Assembly (NCBI RefSeq): GCF_039710355.1
Contig: NZ_JBDKWZ010000025.1
Coordinates: 21,319-85,318 of the forward strand
DNA length: 64,000 nt
Source of the DNA: Rapidithrix thailandica
GTDB taxonomy: Bacteria; Bacteroidota; Bacteroidia; Cytophagales; Flammeovirgaceae
Direction of reading: 5' to 3'
Under the pieces are notes generated by a model. The model did no database searches. It was not told the DNA's origin and saw nothing but the letters and a program-made list of their open reading frames with translations. Positions 19,401 to 29,700 of this stretch are shown here, in pieces (the stretch's first letter is position 1; each line of letters opens with the position of its first letter). Position numbers and translations under genes: made by a program.

Positions 19401-20953
19401 CGTGTGGAGGCAATAGCCTGAGCTTTTCACAACTCTTGCTCAACATCAGCCAACGGATAGGGATCAGGCTTTCCTTTACGGAGCTTTTCGAATTCACGGT
19501 TCTGGAAAAGCAGGCGGAATATTTGGCCGGTAAGGAAACAGGGCACAGCGAAACCAGTATTCCTCTAGCGCCCAAGCAAAAGAATTATCCTTTGTCTCCG
19601 GCACAAGAGGGGATTTGGAAAGCTTCTCAATCCGAAGCCAGCAATATTGCTTACAATATGCCTATTCTCTTTAAGATTAAAGGGCACGTTGATCTCCCAG
19701 CACTTGAACGGTCCATAAGCCTTCTGATCGATACTTATGAAAGCCTCCGGACAATCTTTGTACAAACCGAAGCCTCGGTGGTAAGGCAGCAAATCCTGGG
19801 CTCTCCACAAATCAACGAGGTTTTTCAATGTATTTCCGTTGATCCTGAAAGCAATGAAGAAACTTTAGACAATCTGTTTAAACACCATATCCGGCAGCCT
19901 TTCAACCTCGTCCAAGGACCTCTTATCCGTTTTCACTGGTTCAAACTTCACCATACCTCTTCTTATCTCCTTTTCAACATGCACCATATCATCGGTGACA
20001 ATTGGACGATGAAATTGTTTTTTCATCAATTGTTCAAAACCTATCTCAACCTGACTGCCGGCCAAGAAGCTGAGCTACTCAAACCTGCGCTTCAATACAA
20101 AGATTATACGGTTTGGCTGCAAAACAAGCTGAACAGTCCGGAAGGTGTAGAATTGGAAAAATACTGGCTGCAATTGTTTAGCGAAGAGCTCGAACCGCTC
20201 AATATGCCTACAGATACACCCCGCCCGGATAAGAAAACCTACGAGGGAAACACCCTTCATGCAACCCTTGATGCAGAGGAAACGAACATCCTCCGTCAAT
20301 TTACCCAACAACACGAAGGCACCTTGTTTATGAGTTTGATGGTAGTGCTTAATGCATTATTTCATAAGTATACCGGGCAGGAGGACATTGTAATCGGAGC
20401 CCCGGTTGCCGGACGGGAGCATAGCGGTTTACAAGAGCAAATCGGTTTGTTTGTAAATACCCTGGCACTTAGAAACGCTTTTTCAACGGATGATACAATA
20501 AACGAGCTTTATAAAACTATCCGGCAAAATACGCTGGAGGCTTATACTCACCAATGGTACCCATTTGATACGTTGTTAAAAAAACTGGATTATCCCGCAC
20601 AACCGGGGAGATCGCCTCTCTTCGATGTGATGATCGTACTCCAAAATATACCCTACAATCCAATGGATGAAATTCCGGAATCGCTCTCGGTTCAGGAGCT
20701 TACCTTTGATTGGGGAAGCAGTAAATACGACTTCTGTTTCTTTTTTATTGAAGAGGAAGATCATATCCACATCCATCTGGAATACGACAAGGTCCTGTAC
20801 AGTACCTCCGCTGTTCACCATCTCCTGAGAAATATAAAGCACATCATCAGCCAGCTACCGGAAGTCACATGCCTTCCGGATATAACCCTTCAAACTTTAG
20901 CTTCAGAAGCTAAAGAAGAAGATGCGTTTCTTTCGCAAATGATGAAAATATAA
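16472..20953 (+). CDS. NRPS NrpsD: degenerate C-A(Asn)-T-C
   Basis: 1493 residues. The N-terminal domain (8-425) has the condensation fold signature LSPVQQRIW, but its active-site motif reads SHPLIMD near residue 141, losing the first His and the Asp. The A domain (440-930; FTSGSTGKPKG, YGPTEATVG, NGKTDE) has pocket residues D-L-T-K-I-G-E-V-G-K, essentially the asparagine code. A carrier follows (CGGNSLSF, Ser near 982), then a terminal C domain (1030-1470, HHIIGDN near 1172, Gly replaced by Asn). Because NrpsC already ends in a C domain, the degenerate N-terminal domain is dispensable for bond formation and may be an interface domain recruiting the adjacent oxygenase. The asparagine synthetase gene follows directly, which supports the Asn assignment. 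Confidence 0.94.
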   Translation: MNKNSDTSIQQYTLSPVQQRIWSILPQISNPVIAIKTSVKGRLNIPCIQQAIEQLGEKYNVLRFNFVKTGAFEFPLQAANTQIPYSLEVLDLSENAVNLPQEDIHKKTNTWLESPVTKAENTLELLWIKTAEEESQLWIKSHPLIMDLKSMHLFLSDFSKVCEGTFSSTSETTLPYENYAQWQNELLSEPETEGLHFFKEMEQQDFSKHILPFEKNTEKKACNLNKHRVEFPLEVNKALQKQAEQLDVEIYQLLAGLFAQFLSAYDKQENMLLGISHYERVYEELEYALGAMTKTLPLRLSPGIENTLFFEKLKEEDEAITDWEDFFSFENAGQTRDTPFAYGISMLPATFFHPIGNTITFQVSDLTDISEPFGLRLLALEKEEGLQTDLYYQQGRFTPAIIHWLGKQWQHFLRRKLSLISNEPQFIPTENASDKSIEKKTVLELLEKQVERKAQQEAIRYQGQSLSYRDLDEKSNAVARLLQNTYGVKAGKRVALLLNRSEWLPVAIWGVLKAGGAYVPIDTAYPVKRIKQTLESAQCSAILTTPGLLEDMGIAPDEPVVVLNHDLLANISPHPVHTALSEEDLAYLIFTSGSTGKPKGVMISHGSLSNYVQWAGHYYFDEGERATWGMFTSLAFDLTVTSLFVSLCYGQRLFIADQEKSIARILQEFLSPEIDNEVDTLKLTPSHITMLKNLGHTSTSLKKIILGGEALEKEHISALYSWNPDVEIYNEYGPTEATVGCIVKRVSIEDERILIGRGIAQTYLCIVDDTLQPVEEGMAGELYISGKCLAKGYLGMENLTAKVFTQFDWDPTHTVWYKSGDLVRQTLEGEFEYLGRVDKQIKIRGFRIEPAEIQAVLQQLKGVRQSYISVMELEGQKILIAFLMTEGELVEETLFAELHNRLPDYMIPGMLVKVDAFPLTTNGKTDEKALLTFARQQKTSRERAYVAPRNPLETQLQEIWQEVLQQKPVSITDDFFACGGNSLSFSQLLLNISQRIGIRLSFTELFEFTVLEKQAEYLAGKETGHSETSIPLAPKQKNYPLSPAQEGIWKASQSEASNIAYNMPILFKIKGHVDLPALERSISLLIDTYESLRTIFVQTEASVVRQQILGSPQINEVFQCISVDPESNEETLDNLFKHHIRQPFNLVQGPLIRFHWFKLHHTSSYLLFNMHHIIGDNWTMKLFFHQLFKTYLNLTAGQEAELLKPALQYKDYTVWLQNKLNSPEGVELEKYWLQLFSEELEPLNMPTDTPRPDKKTYEGNTLHATLDAEETNILRQFTQQHEGTLFMSLMVVLNALFHKYTGQEDIVIGAPVAGREHSGLQEQIGLFVNTLALRNAFSTDDTINELYKTIRQNTLEAYTHQWYPFDTLLKKLDYPAQPGRSPLFDVMIVLQNIPYNPMDEIPESLSVQELTFDWGSSKYDFCFFFIEEEDHIHIHLEYDKVLYSTSAVHHLLRNIKHIISQLPEVTCLPDITLQTLASEAKEEDAFLSQMMKI

Positions 20954-21051
20954 CCTTTCACCTGTCATTGGCCGCAAACTCTCTAACGGTTTACACGGCC
21001 TAAAGGAGTTAAAATTGATAACCAAATTGATTTACATAGTTCAAGAAAATC

Positions 21052-22968
21052 ATGTGTGGAATAGCAGGAATATTTAATATCAGAAAAGACCAACCTGTGC
21101 CCCGGGTGGTACTGGAAAACATGGTAGAAGTTCTTCATCACCGTGGGCCTGACGATACCTCTATTTATACAGATCAACACATAGGTATGGGGTTTAAGCG
21201 ACTCAGCATCGTGGATATTTCCGGAGGAAGGCAACCTTTCTTCAGCCCTGACAAGGGTATTGTATCGGTTTGCAACGGAGAAATTTTCAATCATAAAGAA
21301 CTACGGTCCGAACTTAGGTCCAAAGGGTATACCTTCACGTCACACTGCGATGTGGAAGTGCTCATTCCTCTGTATCAGGAATACGGCATTGAGCGTATGT
21401 TTGATAAAATAGTGGGGCAATTCAGTTTCGCGATCTTTGATAAAAACCAAGAAGCCCTCTACCTGGCCCGGGACCATTTTGGCGTATGCCCTCTTTTCTA
21501 CACCGAACAACAAGGGCACCTTTTATTTGGCTCGGAGATCAAAGCCCTCTTACAGGTTCCCTTTGTCCCTCGCAAAGTCAACCTCACCGGACTGGACCAA
21601 GTATTCTCCTTTCCGGGAACGGTCAGCCCACATACGCTTTTCCAGGGCATTCACAGCCTCAAACCGGGGCATTATGTCAAACACCGCAACAATGCTACTT
21701 CTATCCACTGCTACTGGGATGCTGACTACCCCTTACAGGGCGACTACGACTACGGAAAAAACGAGCGCTATTATGCAGAAAAACTGGAAGAAAAGCTCCT
21801 CGAATCGGTTAACTACCGTCTGAATGCCGATGTCCCGGTAGGCTTTTACCTCAGTGGAGGGCTGGATTCTTCTTTGATCGGAAGCCTTATGCGCACCCTC
21901 CGGCCTCAAGCAGCATTCAAATCCTTTTCAGTGACATTTCCCCACCGGGAAAACAGCCAAATAGATGAAAGTATCCACCAACAACGTATGGCGACTTACC
22001 TGCATAGCAATCATCATGAAATTGCCTTTGATTGGAAGAACATTTCCAATCGCCTACGCGACATCGTTTATTACGGAGAAACGGCAGTCAAGGAAAGTTA
22101 TAATACCTGTTCCCTGGCCTTATCTGCACATGTACGTAGTCAGGGGATCAAAGTCGTCTTGTCCGGGGAGGGGGCCGATGAATTGTGTGGCGGCTATATC
22201 GGTTACCGCCTCGATGCTTTGGGCAACCGTAATCTGAATGATCAGATGGACGAGCTCGATCTGATGCTGGAAGCGCAAATGCGCCAACAACTGTGGGGAG
22301 ATCCTTCTTTCTTTTATGAAAAACATCAGGTAGATTTCCGGTCTGTCAAGCAAAATCTCTATTCCAATGCCGTCAATGATATTTTCTACGAGTTTGATTG
22401 TTTGCATAAATCACCTGTTGACCTGCAAAGGCTTATGGGCAGACATCCCTTTCACAAACGCTCCTACCTGGACTTGAAGCTACGTTTGGCAGACCATCTT
22501 ATTTCCGATCACTGTGACCGGGTTTGTTTTGCCAACTCTGTGGAGGGTCGGTATCCCTTTCTGGATGTAGGACTCTTTGAATTTCTTAAAACAGTGCCGC
22601 CCGAAATCCAATTAAAAAAACTGGTGGAGAAATACCTGCTCAAACAGGTCGCCGGCAAATACGTGCCGGAGGAAATCGTCAACCGTCAGAAGTTCGGGTT
22701 TGTGGCCCCGGGGAGTTGTCAACTATTGCAAAACAAGGATGAGTTGACACTGGATATGCTCAGCTATGAGCGAATTAAGCGACAGGGATTTTTTAATCCG
22801 GATGTCATCGAAAAGCTGAAGGAGATATACAGCCAACCCGGATTCAAGATCAATGCTCCCTACGACAGCGACCTTTTGATAGTGGTCATCACTTTTAACC
22901 TGTTGCTGGATGTCTTTGAAATGGAAAACTTCACTTCAGCACCCATCACTAAATCTACTTTGGCATGA
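21052..22968 (+). CDS. asnB: Asparagine synthetase, glutamine-hydrolysing
   Basis: 638 residues, the usual length for class B asparagine synthetase. It starts with MCGIAG, giving the N-terminal nucleophile Cys of a class II glutamine amidotransferase. RHRGPDD-type (here HHRGPDD), CNGEIFNH and the ATP-pyrophosphatase loop LSGGLDSS near residue 267 are all present, so both half-reactions look intact. It converts Asp plus Gln to Asn in the cytoplasm. Its place between the Asn-coded NrpsD and NrpsE suggests dedicated precursor supply for the peptide; it could also be a tailoring amidotransferase acting on a bound residue, as some cluster homologues do. Its stop codon overlaps the start of the racemase gene by four bases (ATGA), indicating translational coupling. 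Confidence 0.94.
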   Translation: MCGIAGIFNIRKDQPVPRVVLENMVEVLHHRGPDDTSIYTDQHIGMGFKRLSIVDISGGRQPFFSPDKGIVSVCNGEIFNHKELRSELRSKGYTFTSHCDVEVLIPLYQEYGIERMFDKIVGQFSFAIFDKNQEALYLARDHFGVCPLFYTEQQGHLLFGSEIKALLQVPFVPRKVNLTGLDQVFSFPGTVSPHTLFQGIHSLKPGHYVKHRNNATSIHCYWDADYPLQGDYDYGKNERYYAEKLEEKLLESVNYRLNADVPVGFYLSGGLDSSLIGSLMRTLRPQAAFKSFSVTFPHRENSQIDESIHQQRMATYLHSNHHEIAFDWKNISNRLRDIVYYGETAVKESYNTCSLALSAHVRSQGIKVVLSGEGADELCGGYIGYRLDALGNRNLNDQMDELDLMLEAQMRQQLWGDPSFFYEKHQVDFRSVKQNLYSNAVNDIFYEFDCLHKSPVDLQRLMGRHPFHKRSYLDLKLRLADHLISDHCDRVCFANSVEGRYPFLDVGLFEFLKTVPPEIQLKKLVEKYLLKQVAGKYVPEEIVNRQKFGFVAPGSCQLLQNKDELTLDMLSYERIKRQGFFNPDVIEKLKEIYSQPGFKINAPYDSDLLIVVITFNLLLDVFEMENFTSAPITKSTLA

Positions 22969-23690
22969 AAAAAAAGAAAATAGGAATCATTGGCGGGATG
23001 GGTTCCCGGGCCGGAATGCTGCTTTTTCAATACATCATCGACAAGTCTCCCGTTCTGTGCGATCAAGATTTTCTGGAGGTGTTACTGCATAGCAATACCT
23101 GTATCCCGGACCGGACTCGCGCGATCTTGTATCAAGAAGCCTCTCCGGTACCCGAACTTCAGCGCTCCGTAAAACTCCTCAGTGAGCAATCGGTAGATTA
23201 CCTGATTTCGGCTTGTGTGACTTCGTACCATTTTTATTCGGAAATGCAAAAAGTGACACAAACTCAAATCCTGAACATCGTCCAAATGACGGTCAACCAT
23301 ATTCTCAACCTGTATGGGCCCCACTGTACCGCAGGAATCCTGGCGACTTCCGGCACCATTGCCACCGGCCTTTTTCAGCAAGCCTTGTCAAAAGCCAATA
23401 TAAACTATCTCACCCTCCCTCCTGACATGCAGGAAAATGATTTTATGAAATCGGTTTATATGAACCATGGTCTTAAATCCGCCACGATTTCCCATAAAGC
23501 CAGGGAACATTTCAAAGCCTGCCTGGACTATATGCAAGAAAGAGGTACCGAGATTATTATCGGAGGTTGTACGGATGTAAGCGCCATCGTGCCCGAGTAC
23601 CGGGAAACGTACCCGGTCATAGATGTACTGGATACCGCAGCTACTGAAATTGTGCGGCTTGGTTACCGGTCCGAAGTGATGACATTATAA
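22965..23690 (+). CDS. Asp/Glu-family amino acid racemase
   Basis: 241 residues of the PLP-independent aspartate/glutamate racemase family. It begins KIGIIGGMGSRAG, and has the two expected catalytic cysteines, C84 in SACVTSYH (family form PCNTAH) and C202 in GGCTD (family form GCTE). The four-base overlap with asnB implies co-translation. It would interconvert L- and D-aspartate (or glutamate) in the cytoplasm, feeding a D-acid to an A domain or adjusting the pool used by AsnB. Which residue in the peptide it serves is not visible; the two unassigned modules of NrpsE are candidates. The motif around the first Cys deviates from the common Asn-Thr pair, so substrate choice is uncertain. Confidence 0.88.
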   Translation: MKKKKIGIIGGMGSRAGMLLFQYIIDKSPVLCDQDFLEVLLHSNTCIPDRTRAILYQEASPVPELQRSVKLLSEQSVDYLISACVTSYHFYSEMQKVTQTQILNIVQMTVNHILNLYGPHCTAGILATSGTIATGLFQQALSKANINYLTLPPDMQENDFMKSVYMNHGLKSATISHKAREHFKACLDYMQERGTEIIIGGCTDVSAIVPEYRETYPVIDVLDTAATEIVRLGYRSEVMTL

Positions 23691-23798
23691 TTTTTTTAAC
23701 GATCCCGATTTACCCTATAATCAATATTCATCAACAAGCTTATACAAGAATTCACCATTTCTAAAACTCTTATGGCTTGTGGTACAACCTGAAACAAC

Positions 23799-26700
23799 AT
23801 GAAAAAATTAATTTACCGGCAGTTTGAACAAATTGTAAAGAAATACCCCGATGCTATCGCCCTCAACGATGCAGGAAAAAACTACACCTATCGCGAGTTA
23901 AATGAAAAAGCCAATCAAATTGCGGATTATCTGAGTACCTTGGAGATAAAAGACCAAACGATCATGGTTGCCATCCCCTCCGGCATTCAAATGGTCTCCT
24001 CCCTTTTAGGTATATTCAAGGCAGGAGCCGTCTACTTGCCGGTGGACTTGTCTTTTGCCAAAAAACAATTGGCTTTTATCCTCGAAGAAACGCCCGGTGC
24101 CCCCCTACTGATTTCCGAATCGCAAACCGCTCAATGGCAGTCGCTAGCGGAGCACCTTCCCTTACAACAAAGAGCAGTACATCTGATCAGTGAAAGTAAT
24201 GGTCTCAGATCCTTCCAAAATACCGGTTGGACGTCTTGGAAGGACTTGAAGGACCTTAACCCGGAAACCGGGCAAAGGCCGGACGCAAACAGTTACATTT
24301 TTTATACCTCTGGTTCTACCGGAAACCCCAAAGCGATTCTGGGGGTCCATCAAAGCCTTTCTCAATTCATCGAATGGGAAGCTAAAGAGTTTCAGGTCGC
24401 TCCGGGAATGCGGATCAGTCAATTAACGCAATTCACATTCGATGCCTCATTGCGCGATATTTTCTTACCCTTGGCGACTGGGGCAACCCTGTGCATCCCT
24501 CCCCAAGCAGTTCGTTTCAATGCCCATGAATTAGTACAGTGGATCTCCCGGCAAAAGGTTCACCTTATTCATACCGTACCTTCACTTTTCCGGCAATTGA
24601 CCAAAAGTGTAGATCAACTTTCCTTACAAAAGCCCCTTCCGGACCTTAAACATATTTTACTCTCCGGGGAGCCGCTGTATGCCAAACATCTTCATCACTG
24701 GAAAAATACCGGTGCAGAGCATGTGGAAATCGTGAACTTATACGGCACTACGGAAACTACCATGATCAAGACCTTTCACCGTATCCGTGAAGTACCGGAA
24801 CCCTCCGGACAAATCCTGCATGTAGGCCAGCCTATTGATCAAGCGTTTATCTTGATATTGAATCAAGGCAGGTTGTGCCGAATTGGAGAAATCGGTGAGG
24901 TCTATATCAAAACCCCTTACATGACCCGTGGTTATTTGCACAAACCGGAATTGACCGAGAGCGTCTTTGTACAAAACCCACTCATTCAGGACCGGGAAGA
25001 CATCATTTATAAAACAGGCGATCTGGGCCGCTATTTACCCGACCGCTCACTGGAGATCCTCGGCCGGAAAGACCGTCAAGTGAAAATCAATGGCGTACGG
25101 ATAGAACTGAATGAGATTGACCAAGCGGTGATGGAAATCAGTGGTGTGGAAGAAACCATCGTCAAAACCCTCAAAGATGTCGAAGGCAACCCACAGATCA
25201 TTTGTTATTACAAAGGCAAAAAGGAGATCTCTGAAATCAGGGAAATATTACAAGAAAAGCTAAACAGCCATACCCTGCCTTCTTATTTTGTTTTCATGAA
25301 AACATTTCCGCTCAATGCCAATGGAAAAATTGACAAACGTTCGCTCCCGACTCCCGAAGAAGCGCTGTTAGGAAAAGATTTCGACCCTCCCAAGGCAGGT
25401 ATTGAAACGCAAATTGCCAACACCTGGAAGCGTGAATTACATTTAAAAAAAGTAGGGCGAAACCACTCCTTCTATCAGTTGGGAGGGAATTCGCTTAAAG
25501 CCATGAAAATAGCCGGGGACCTCCAACTGGAGCTGGGCATAGAGTTGAAACTTACCGATATTTTGGTTTATCCGACAATCGCCCGCTTGGCTGATTTCTT
25601 GGAACGGACAAAGCCCTCCAAAAGACCTACTGCGATTTCCCGGGCTCCCCAAATGTCCGGTTACCCGGTGAGTCATACACAAAAACGACTCTGGGTACTC
25701 AGTAAACTGGAAGAAGCTTCCGTGGCTTATCATATTCCGATCGAGTATGAATTAACGGGTAAGGTAAATGCCTCTGTGCTACGGCAAGCCCTTCAATGGA
25801 TCGTCAAACGCCACGAAAGCCTTCGCACAGTATTCCGGGAAGAGGGCGACAGCATCCGGCAAATCATTCTCTCTGATACGGAAGCGGCATTTACATTCCT
25901 CCAAAAAGACCTTAGTCAGTTAGCCGATCAAGAAGTCAAAAATCAAGTAAACAGCTTCAGAGATAAACCCTTTGCCATGGAAAAAGAGCCTCTTTTCCGG
26001 GTAGGCCTCTTTTATCAGGGAAATAACACAACCACTCTTCTGATGGTCATGCACCATATTATTTCCGATGGCTGGTCGGTACGGCTGATGTTACAGGAAA
26101 CCTTGCAAGTGTATGAAGCATTGACCAAAGGTTTGGTTCCCGAACTTCCTGAGTTGCCCCTTCAATATAAAGACTATGCCGTATGGCAACAAGCCCGGAT
26201 AAATGACCCGGATACCCGCAGAAGCGGGGAGTTTTGGCACCAGCAATTTGATGGTGAATTGCCCGTGCTTGAACTAGCCACCGACTACCCTCGCCCTGCC
26301 CTCAAAACCTTTAAAGGAGCCCTGACGGAACAGTTGATTCCGCCGGAAAACGTTGCGCTCTTCAAAAAGCTGTGTCAGCAAAATCACAGTACATTGTTTC
26401 AGGGAATCTATGCCCTCCTACACACCTTGCTCTCCCGGTATACCGGGCAAAAGGATTTGGTTATCGGAACCCCTGTAGCCAACCGGACTGAAGCTGAGTT
26501 ACAAAACATCGTTGGTTTTTTTGCCAACACCGTTCCACTCCGTATGCAATTCGACTTACAGGGAGGTTTTACAAAGTTGTTAACAGAGAGCCAAAAAACC
26601 ACACAGGCAGCTTTTGAGCATTCTACCTATCCTTTTGACCAACTGATCGAGGAACTAGGGCTTCAAAGAGAGCTTAGCAGATCACCCTTATTTGATGTAA

Positions 26701-29700
26701 TGCTGGTACTTCATAAGGAAAGCCAAGAGCAAGCACATGAGGATGCCATATGGGTTGAAGCCCGAGAAACAGCCCAGTATAGTAAATTCGACTTGACGTT
26801 CTCTTTTAAAGAAACCGCAAAGGGATTGATCCTAAAACTTGAATACAATACGGATTTATTCTGCAAAAACCGTATCCGAAGAATGGGGCAACACATTGCC
26901 TTGTTGATGGAAGGCATTACAAAACAGCCGGAAACCTCTTTAACAGAGATCAACTTTCTGACAGAAGAAGAAGAAATTTTGTTACGGCAATTTTCCAATC
27001 AAGATTCGGATCTTCCTAAATCACAAAGTACCTCCCTTGTGGAGATGTTCCGTGAGCAAGCCCGCAAATACCCTGATAAAGTAGCGGTTTACTCTTCCTG
27101 CGATCATTCATCCCTTACTTACCGGCAACTTGATGAGCAAAGTGACGGGTTAGCAGCCCAGCTTCTCCACTCCCAAAAGACATCTTCTTCCGAGTTGGTG
27201 GGAATTTCCGGAAGGCGTCATCACCGGAGTATCGTGGCCATGTGGGCCGCACTCAAAGCAGGGATGGCTTATATTTTTTTAGACCCGCAATTACCCGAAT
27301 CCCGAAGAAATTATATCCTGCGAAACGCTGAGGTCACCACCGTACTGACCGATGACAAACTGGATTTCAATAATTGGCAGGTTCCGAATCTTATCCCTAT
27401 CCGACAAGGCATAATAAAAGGAAAAGGGCAAGCCATGCCCGCAGTCGCGGCAAATGAACTGGCCTATATCTGCTACACCTCCGGATCAACCGGAAAGCCC
27501 AAAGGGGTAATGATCAGCCAACAAAATGTCATTGCATTAGCCGAAGGGATGCAAAGAATACCCCAGGTAAAAGTGACCCCGGAAGACCGGCTCGTTTCGG
27601 TTGCCTCTTTCTCCTTCGATATGATCGTGCACGATATTTTCGGTTGTCTGCTCAACGGAGCCTCTCTCCTTCTTCTTGATCAAGAAAAAGACTTGGACCT
27701 TGAAGGACTTGAGCAAGTTTATGAAAGGTACGATGTCAACCGGGCAAGCCTACCCACAGCTCTATTCAACACCCTTGTAGATTTGGATTTCCAGGGCTTC
27801 CACAAGCTACGGTTGGTCATTACCGGTGGAGAAGCGGCCTCGGTTATACACTTCCGGCAATTTGCAAAAAAATACAAGGCAGCACTTTACAACGGTTACG
27901 GCCCTGCTGAAAATACCGTTTACAGTTCCTTCTTCCATTTTAATTCCCGACAGGTAAACAGAAACGTGCCTATCGGCAAACCCCTTGACACCGTTGTTGC
28001 TTCCATCAGGGATGAAAACGGCAAGTCAGTTCCTTTAGGAAATATAGGTGAACTATGGCTAAGTGGAGAGCAACTGTCACAAGGGTATTGTAATAACGAA
28101 CAGTTAAATACCCAAAAATACCTCACCGATAAGACGACAAACCAACGTCATTACCTTAGCGGAGACCTGTGCAAATGGACCGAAGAAGGGCATATCCAAT
28201 ATATAGGCCGGAAAGATGACATGCTTAAAATCCGTGGATTTTTGGTGGAGGTACAGGAAATTATCAATGTCTTGCTAAACCATGAAGCCATCCGTGAGGC
28301 AATGGTACTGCCCCGCAAAGAAGAAGCCGACACCTTCCTGGTGGCCTACTTAGTAGCCGATACCTCGGATCTGATAGCCTTGAAGAGCTATTTGCGTCAA
28401 TTTTTACCTGCTTATATGCTTCCGCGTTATTTTGTAATGCTTGACGACATGCCTATCAACAAAAGTAATAAAATAGACCGGCAAGCGCTTCAAAACATGG
28501 GATTACCTTCCGTTGAAGCGGAAAGTAGCCAAAGGCCTTTGACAAAAAAAGAAACCCTGATCGTAGCACTTTGGCGTGAACTTCTCAAAAAAGAACAACT
28601 GGCTACTAGTTCCAATTTTTATGAATTAGGCGGGGATTCTATCAAAGCCATTCAATTTATCTCCCGGTTGAAAGCGAAGGACTATAAATTAACGATCAAA
28701 CAATTTATGAGTGGCCCCACCGTGGAAGAGGTAGCCCACAAAATTGTTCGAATTCCTCAACAAGAGAATAGAACTGCACCAGCTACCGCAACAGGTCATG
28801 TAGCATTATCTCCCGTCATCCGTCATTTTTTTGAAAAGGTGGATGAGCCTTACCTGCATCATTTCAACCAATCCGTAAAGATCTTTCATCCCAAAGGATT
28901 TGATAAAGAAGTCATTGGCAAAGTGCTCAACTCCTTGTTACAACATCATGATATTTTACGATCCTGCTTTCGCAAAAATGATAAGGGACAATGGGAACAC
29001 TTCATACGGGAAAATATTCCGCCTTTGGAAATTCAAGAAATTAACCTAATTGCCTCCCCAAAGAAGGAAGAAGTCTTTATCCGAGAAGCAAATGCCCTAC
29101 AGGCATCGCTGAACCTGGAACAAGGGCCGTTACTAAAAGCCGGATTGTTCCGGGATACCAATGGTGATACCCTCTTGTTAGCCATTCATCATCTGGTGAT
29201 CGATGGCGTTTCCTGGCGCATCCTCTTTGAAGACCTCGGCATACTTTACCAACAAATTACCCATGGCAACCTCCCTCAGTTGCCCACAAAAACAGAACCT
29301 TTCCGGCAATTCGTTAGGGAGCAGTTTGAATATATCAAGAGTGAAGCCGGTCAAAACGATCTGCATTTTTGGAAAAGAAACACCGCTCAATCCCTACGTA
29401 CCCTTCCGGTCGAATACCCTGATCAGAAAAATACGGTTTCGGAAGCGCATTCTATCTCTTTCAGCCTTTCTCATAAAAAAACACAACAATTGCAGGAGGT
29501 CGCTTCCTGTATGGATTTTCTGGAAGTAAATCATGTAATGGTAGCCGCCTTAGGCCTGGCACTGAAAGCAAGTTTCGGAGAGGGTTCTTACCCAGTGACC
29601 ATGGAAGGTCATGGACGCGAGGAACTCTCCGATGTAACAGACCTCAGCCGGACAAGCGGTTGGTTTACCAGTATTTTCCCACTTATTTTGCCTTCCCGGA

